Source of the DNA: Sophora flavescens
Lineage: Eukaryota > Streptophyta > Magnoliopsida > Fabales > Fabaceae
Direction of reading: 5' to 3'
Assembly: GCA_030762895.1 (NCBI GenBank)
Contig: CM061069.1
Span: 106,210,169 to 106,274,168 of the forward strand
DNA length: 64,000 bases
Positions 57,762-64,000 of the stretch are shown in pieces. A model generated the notes under the pieces. It was given only the letters and a program-made list of their open reading frames with translations. It was not told where the DNA came from and made no database searches. How positions within the stretch are numbered: the stretch's first letter is position 1; each line of letters begins with the position of its first letter. A program made the position numbers and the translations under genes.

Positions 57762-59519
57762 TTTTCTTTCCCTTTTTCCTTTTGTTTTTGATTTAACCTC
57801 TTGAATAATTTGAGAAGATCAAGAGGCAAAAATATCATTAATAGGTTTGTCTAGTGTTTTCAGGTTGAGAAAGAGAAGAAGAGCATAAAAAAGATAAAGT
57901 CAAAGGCCATCACGCCCTGTCACGGCCGTGATGAACTAAACAAGAGCACAGTAAGGATCACGGCCTAGCCGTGACAACCATCACGGGCGTGATGAGTAGG
58001 ATGCCAAGATCAGAGAGCATCACGGCCTAGCCGTGATGTAGATCACGGCCGTGACAGGGCAACTCCTGAGGACCAGAAACGATCACGGCCTGCCCGTGAA
58101 GAGCCTCACGGCCGTGATACTATTTCCACCCAAGTTTTGACTGGAATGTGAGCCAACACCCGCTATCGATTCGGTAAGTTGTTCCATTTTTCTCCTCTCT
58201 CCGACTTGATTATTTACATTGGAGACAATGTAAGTAATCAAGCTTGGGGTAGGGGTATTTATTTTTGCATTTGCATTGTTGCATTCATATGGCATTCGCA
58301 TAGGCATAGATTGGTATGATCACATTCTCTAGATTGCCCCTCACTTAGAACATGCATCCGATTGTGAGAACTTGGAGCCAAATGAATTGAGATAGTGAAT
58401 TTTCGAACCCAATTTTTTTTTTTATTATTATTCTTGTGATAAGGCTAAAAATAAAAATTCTTGAGATAGTCATTTGATAGTTGATAATTAGCATGTGGTT
58501 CCTTAGACTTGTGTACCTCACTGATTTTTGAACTACTAAATGTAAGATTTTGAGCCAAATAGGGGTATTCACTAAATCTACCCCATTTCTTGTGATAGAG
58601 TGATTTAGTTCCTCATGGACTGTATTTTCTAGAACTTGACTTGAAACCATTTCAAAACTTAAAAATTTTTGAAAGCATTTTTGAATATGATTGAGGCACT
58701 AGGTATTTTTCCGGCCTCCCGAGCTTTGAATGATAAATGCTACCCCTTAGTTGCCCAATTTTGAGCCTAAAGATAAAATACTTTTCTTGGTACCTTGAAT
58801 TACTTTGATAAATAATGCTTGGTAAGGCACCTTTTAAGGTATTACAAAAAGGGTAATTGGTAGTTGGAAAAAGTATGGGATGAAAAGTTAGAAAGTAATT
58901 TCTCTTGAGCTATAAATCTCCCCTTCTCCAAACAAATAAAAATGAAATAAACACAAAGAAAAAAAATATGGAGAAGGGGATGACGAAAGAAAGTGAGAAA
59001 TGAAAAAAAAAAAGAAGGAAGAAAGGTGGAGAAGTAAATCAAAACCCCTAAAAGGTATTTTAGAAGGTGTCATACTTTGTAATGTTTGATAATCTGTCTA
59101 GCCTTCTTGAAATTCCCTTTCCTTGATTTTCCCACCTAACAATAAATCCCATGGCCACATTACAACCAAAGGAAAAGACCTCTTGATTCTTAAGTGTTTT
59201 CATAAATAAAGTAGAGATTTGGTTAATAGTCAAGCCTATGGTAAAATACTTTCCTTGAGGAAACTGAGTGAATTGTCAATAAACCCTAAAACACTTGAGT
59301 GAGGTGAGATGAGTGCCCAAATCAGTGAGGACATGAACTTGAAAAAACCTAAGCTTCTAATTGGACTAGAAATTGATTGTCTCTTAAGTGCTTATTGAAT
59401 ATGCCTATCACTTGGATTAGCTTCTAGGGTTCTTGGTTCACTATCCATGCTTTGATTGATTTATCTTATGGCCTGAGTAATTGCTTGAGGACAAGCAAAG
59501 TTTTAAGCTTGGGGTGATT
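57762..59519 (+). other. 3' non-coding interior of the Athila-like element
   Basis: It holds four more CACGGCC-type palindrome pairs (57908-58120), a purine-rich AGCTTGGGGTAGGGG at 58240-58254, long AT-rich text with no domain, and at its end AGCTTGGGGTGATT (about 59506-59519) serving as the polypurine tract before the 3' LTR. No pol remnants are seen. Confidence 0.7.
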
Positions 59520-61115
59520 TGATGAGTGTGATTTCACCTCATCTTTGTCCATCATTTTGCATGCATTTTCATGTAGTTTAGGCATATTTTTATTAGATTT
59601 TAGGTTAATTTTCCTTTGGAACGGGTAAGGCGGTTTTCGTGTGTTGTTTTGCAGATATCAAGGGTAAAATGCTCAAGATCAACCATGATGGAGTTTGGAT
59701 GAAGATGGAGCTTTAAAAGTGCAGAAAATGAGCCAAACAGAGCCTATCACGGCCTAGCCGTGATGCCCATCACGGCCATGATCGAGCAAAACTGAAAAAG
59801 AACAAAGGCTGAAGTCAGAGTCTGTCACGGCCAGGCCGTGATAGCCATCACGGCCGTGACCCAAAACCACCACAAGTCAGAGACCATCACGGCCATAGCC
59901 GTGAAATTCATGACGGCCACAAACAGAGGACTCGCGACGCGAGCATAGGCTCGCCACGCGAGAGAATGGAATTTTGCAGAACTGCCAGAAACAGAGACCG
60001 TCACGGCCAGCCCGTGATGGCCATCACGGCCGTGACGCGCATTACTTGATCAGAAGCAACCGAAATAGATCAGATTTTGAGTTGGTTTGGGACTCTAACT
60101 TCCCAATTTCTATAAATAAGGATCAAGGCATCAGATCATAGGCATGAAGGATCGTATCTAGACTTGTACACAAGGACTTAGGCATAGATCTCTCTTATCC
60201 TCCTCTCCTCTCTTTTCTGATTTTCACTATGTTGTCAACCCAGCTTGTCATCTCCATGGCAAGACTGGAGTAGTAGTTTGTTTCTAGGGATTGGGGCTCT
60301 GCCCGAGTTTTGTAAATGTTGTTGATTTGATGTAAAATCGTTGTTGATTTCGTTATTGTTTTAGATCTGATTTCTAGTGTGTTAATCACTCGTAAATTCG
60401 GCAACCGCTTATTTGCGTGACGTAGACGTTCTAAGGAGGAACCTAGCGGTGAACTTAGGATTTCTAGGGTGTTTAACTCGTAAAATTCGGCGGCCACAGG
60501 TTTGTGAGATGTGGATGATCTAAGGAGGAACCTAGTGGTGAACTTAGGTTATTTGCATAACTTAGACATTATAAGGAGGAACCTAGCGGTGAACTTAGGT
60601 GTCGGACCTATAGAAGTCAGACTTGGGACTGAAATCACGAGAGTTAGAAGCCGTCCCTTGAGGAGCAACGAGTTGTCACGAAGCGCAAAGGGTCTAATCT
60701 GGGACCGACTACCACAAGAGTAGGGGTCGGGTCAATTGGGCACGGCTTTTGTAACCCGAGAGGGAGCTTAAGCTATCAGAGGATAAACTCGCCTTCAAGG
60801 CAATTTCGGTAATCAACAAAGGTAAATCAGATTAGCAACATAAACAGCCTCAAAGGTAACCCAAATCCCTAGGAATCCGTCTAAATCTAAAACCCCATAA
60901 ACAATTGTTTTCTGTTTTAATTGATTCTGTTTGTTTATCTCTCAATTCAAACCTTTTTCAAAACCCTCTAAAAGTGTCCAGATCTAATCGATTCGAAACC
61001 GATTGCGATTCGAGAACACAGTCTCTGTGGGTTCGATATCTTTTATTACTTGACGGCAATCCGGTACACTTGCCGGAATCGCACTTGCCGGAATCGCAAT
61101 TCGACTTACGCCACA
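59520..61115 (+). repeat. 3' LTR of the Athila-like element
   Basis: Same length as the 5' LTR. About 20 scattered substitutions, several C-to-T or G-to-A, plus a short divergent block at 61084-61101 where CTTGCCGGAATCGCA is duplicated in place of the 5' LTR's GAGCGTCGTTGCGCG. Confidence 0.88.
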
Positions 61116-61139
61116 TGAAATACACTGACAAATAAAATG

Positions 61140-63874
61140 TGTACTATGTGTTAAAGGAGAAATTATAACATGTGATACATTATTTCCAAAATAGGTCGTT
61201 AAGACTTACTCATGGTATGGTTTCACCTCTGTGCAATTTATCAAGACATGTGCATGGGTCGATGCATACTCCTCATCAGTTAACCAGTAAGCAAGCTCCT
61301 TGCCAGCATGACGACCAGGAAGGTTAAATGCGGATAGCATATAAGGACACCCTGTATTATCAGCATCTATCTCATTCCTAACATGTCTTGGTGCCAACAT
61401 AAAGTTGTTGAAATAGTGGGAACAGAAATAGGTTGTCTCACGGTGTAAGTAAGACTCACAGATTGATCCTTCCACCCTAGCCTTGTTTTTAACTGATCGT
61501 TTAGAGTCGCCCATGAACCTAAGTAGTAAAATTATCTTTCAAACGGATACATCCACCTATATTGTACTGGTCCACCAAGCCTCGCTTCATATGCAAGATG
61601 GACAGGGAGATGTTCCATTGAGTCAAAAAATCGTGGGGGAAAAACCCTCTCCATCTTGCACAGAATTATTGGAATGTTTTCTTCCATCTTCGTCAGACCA
61701 TCCGCTCTTAATGTTGCAGAGCATATATCTTTAAAGAAATGACTGATTTCTGTAAGCGGGTTCGAAAGATGCTGGGGGTTCGAAAGATACTGGGGCAGCG
61801 AGTCGAAAGCAATAGGAAGCAAACACACCATGAATACATGACAATCATGACTTTTCATCTCATGAAGCCTCCCTGTTCTTACATCAGCACATCGTGCCAA
61901 ATTAGGGGAATAACCATCAGGGGTCCTAAGGTCTTTTAACCACCGACAAATTGACTTCCCTTTATCGGCGGTTAGAGTGTAACAAGCTTTTGGTTTGACC
62001 ATTTTTCCATTAAACCGCGACTTCAGCTCCAAATCCTTTCATCTATAGTACAGAGCTATGTCCATCCTTGCCTTCTCATTGTCCTTCGTCTTGCCAGGCA
62101 CATTCATAACCATGTTAAAAATGTTGCCAAAGAAATTCTTCTCAATATGCATCTCATCAAGGCTATGTCTTAACAGATTATCCTTCCAAAACGGTAGTTC
62201 CCAAAAAATACTTTGTTTTGTCCAGTTATGCCATTCTCCATACCCCGGTAATTTTGACACACCGGCTTCAGTGACTTTAGGAAGATCCCTAACCCGACCC
62301 CATATTTGTTCAGGAGTCAACAAAGGCGGTGGACCTTCCTCTTCTATCTGATTCTTTTTGAATTCTCGGACGTTTCTTCGGAAGGTATGGTCAGTATCTA
62401 AGAACCGACGATGAGAATCAAACCAGGAAATTTTGCCACTATATCTAAAGGTAAAAGCCTTTCCATGTTACATACAATACGGGCACGCCAATTTACCGTT
62501 GGTCCCCCAACCAGAGAGCATGCCATAAGCAGGAAAATCATTGATAGTCCACATCAGTGATCCCCTCATCATAAAGTTTCGCTTTTTTGAAATGTTATAA
62601 GTCAACACACCATCCCACAACTTCTTCAGATCATCGATCAGAGACTGCATATATACATCTATCCCAGCCTTCGGATTAGATAGTCCCGATATGAGACAAG
62701 TCAGAAACATATATGGTTTTGACATGTACATCTCGGGAGGAAGATTATACGATGTAACAATCACTGGCCAACATGAATATGGTGAGACTGACGCCTGAAT
62801 GTACTGGGTAAAACCATCTGAACACAGCCCAAGTATCACATTCCGAGGATCTGCTGCAAAATCTGGATGAACCCGATCGAAGTGCTTCCAAGCTTCACCA
62901 TCAGAAGGGTGGCGTATGATGCCTGGAATTCTTCTATTCTCATTATGCCACCTCATATGTCCCGCAGTTTGCGTTGATGCAAACAGTCTCTACAACCGTG
63001 GAATTATTGGCAGATAGAACATTGCCTTTGCAGGAACTGGTTTCCTCTTACTATGGTCACTACTTTGAATGCGATACTTGGGTGTCTGACAAAATTTACA
63101 TTCTTCCAACGCACTGTCATTTGTGCCATACTGACTACCATAATATAGCATGCACCTATTTGGACAATAATCAATCCTCTTAGCCCCCAAGCCTAGTTTC
63201 GACACCAACCGCTTCGCATCATAATAACTTTTTGGCAACAACTCTTTGAAGGGTGTCACATCTTGAAGCATTTTACAAAAGAACTCCAAACACTGCTTTG
63301 GGACATTCCAATTGGACTTGCAAGCTAGAAGCCTAACACAAATTGATAATTTTGAATCTGACGCCCCTTCAAACAATGGCTTATTTGTCTCTAACAATAG
63401 ATTGTAGAATCTCTGCGTCGATTCATTAGGAGGCTCTTCCATGTCATCAAACTCATCCGCATCAAAATTCCCATGTTGCCCAAGACAATCATCGACCATC
63501 ATATGCATTGACTGGAGTTGTTCGACATATTCATCGTGGTAGCCACTACCTGATGCACCCATTTCAAGATCGTCACCACCGACTTCATTCAAATAAATAT
63601 CCGACAACTCCTCACCATGAATACTCCATATCCAATAATTAGGCTTGAACCCACGTCGATATAGGTGTAACTTCACGTCATCATCACTCAAAACCGCCAT
63701 ACAATTGCACTTTGTGCACGGACATCTAATCCCCCCCTCTTCGGCATAATCACAATGTTGCTTTGCTTTGGATATAAACTCCTCAACTCCAGCTACAAAT
63801 GATTGTTTCGGAAGTCGTCTCCCAAACTCGTTCCTATCATACACCCAACTATGATTCGAGGGATAATATTCCAT
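61140..63874 (-). pseudogene. CACTA TNP2-like transposase, N-terminal and catalytic part, with stop codons
   Basis: Read on - from ATG 63874: N-terminal zinc-binding-like segment GIRCPCTKCNC, acidic linker, then the Transposase_21 (TNP2) region: PKSYYDAKRLVSKLGLGAKR, IDYCPNRCMLYYG, RWHNENRRIPGIIRHPSDGE, FDRVHPDFAADPRNVILGLC, LWDGVLTYNISKKRNFMMRG, WTINDFPAYGMLSGWGTNGK. Next comes SLDEMHIEKNFFGNIFNMVM, then DUF4218 (KSHDCHVFMVCLLPIAFDSL ... LPVHLAYEARLGGPVQYRWM). In-frame stops occur after IIPRL (62987-62989), CPYCM (near 62468) and DIALYYR (near 62039). A 16-17-base leftover sits between YPFER and FMGDSKRSVKNKARVEGS, probably an intron that lost its donor. The Athila-like element separates this from 52775-53594. 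Confidence 0.85.
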
Positions 63875-64000
63875 CCTTCTACATTTTTAGATAAATTGAA
63901 GTATTTTTAAACATTATACTATAACCCCGAATCTCTCCCTTTCCTTAAAAGGTATGGCCCTATCCCATTCGAGGAAAAACTTTTTCACCACTGTATTATA
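63875..64000. other. Upstream non-coding part of the CACTA transposase gene
   Basis: AT-rich sequence before the transposase start codon, running out of the window. The 5' terminus of the CACTA element is not reached. Confidence 0.5.

Larger units (their letters stand above)
53595..61115 (+). mobile_element. Athila-like, gag-protease-only LTR retrotransposon (TR-GAG-type), 7.5 kb
   Basis: Two LTRs of exactly 1596 bp (53595-55190, 59520-61115), TGATGAG...CCACA, about 98% identical by eye. The primer site matches tRNA-Asp. The interior has gag and aspartic protease frames but no reverse transcriptase, RNase H or integrase: only about 1.8 kb of non-coding sequence separates the protease from the 3' LTR. 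The flanks AGGAA and TGAAA are a poor target-duplication match (three of five). It inserted in an intron-like gap of the CACTA transposase. It would need reverse transcriptase and integrase from an autonomous Athila relative. Confidence 0.85.
37317..64000 (-). mobile_element. Large CACTA (En/Spm) transposon, split by two LTR retrotransposons; other end outside the window
   Basis: The terminus CACTAAAAAAAAAACCC starts at 37317 and is followed by about 300 bp of CCGTCGG/CCGACGG subterminal repeats. Genes run on -: the TNP2-like transposase from 63874 down, then a TNP1/Transposase_24-like gene ending at 50583, so 37317 is the element's 3' end. Two LTR elements (37644-50147 and 53595-61115) lie inside it. 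Without them the visible CACTA is about 6.7 kb. All three coding blocks carry stops or frameshifts, so it is non-autonomous now. Its subterminal motif and protein sequences differ from the CACTA at 1-3826. Confidence 0.85.

Overview
This is a stretch of nuclear genomic DNA from a flowering plant. It is AT-rich, its genes have introns, and most of the intergenic space is made of nested transposons. The protein-coding genes are eudicot-like. The Ogre/Tat-type and Athila-type retroelements and the MITE families look like those of a legume, but the species cannot be fixed from this window.

Three host genes look intact or nearly so. A CBP60 calmodulin-binding transcription factor gene lies on + at 6430-10979 (7 coding exons, 602 aa by my splice model). 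A type-B cytokinin response regulator gene lies on - at 13396-17943 (receiver domain plus GARP/Myb-like domain, about 678 aa). An ABHD17-like serine hydrolase gene lies on - at 29090-31946 (5 exons, 293 aa). They are ordinary, separately transcribed plant genes with no evident joint pathway.

Region by region. 1-3826 is the 3' part of a decayed CACTA (En/Spm) transposon with TTCGGTCGCTA-type subterminal repeats. 3827-5030 is a truncated hAT transposon, followed by a probable SINE. 6.4-18.2 kb holds the CBP60 and response-regulator genes. 18.6-29 kb holds repeats: a tandem duplication, a 5'-truncated LINE-like insertion, a possible Helitron 3' end, a solo LTR related to the Athila-like element further right, two fold-back MITEs and a broken Ty3/gypsy pol fragment. 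The ABHD17 gene follows. 32.4-34.1 kb is a tandem segmental duplication, one copy of which took a LINE-like insertion. 34.2-36.25 kb is a long-TIR Mutator-like element that contains a Stowaway MITE, which itself contains a Tourist MITE, and also carries an unexplained acidic ORF.

From 37317 to the window end is one large CACTA transposon (subterminal CCGTCGG motifs, genes on -) split by two LTR retrotransposons. The first, 37644-50147, is a 12.5-kb Ogre/Tat-related non-autonomous element with a perfect TAATT target duplication, no gag-pol, and two satellite-like arrays: an approximately 83-bp dimeric repeat and a 49-bp hairpin repeat. The second, 53595-61115, is a gag-protease-only Athila-like element with 1596-bp LTRs, a tRNA-Asp primer site and many CACGGCCGTGA-type palindromes.

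The most unusual material is in these two non-autonomous retrotransposons: the hairpin-forming 49-bp array with its apparent origin from the neighbouring 83-bp array, and the dense CpG palindromes shared by the LTRs, the internal 3' region and a solo LTR 30 kb away.
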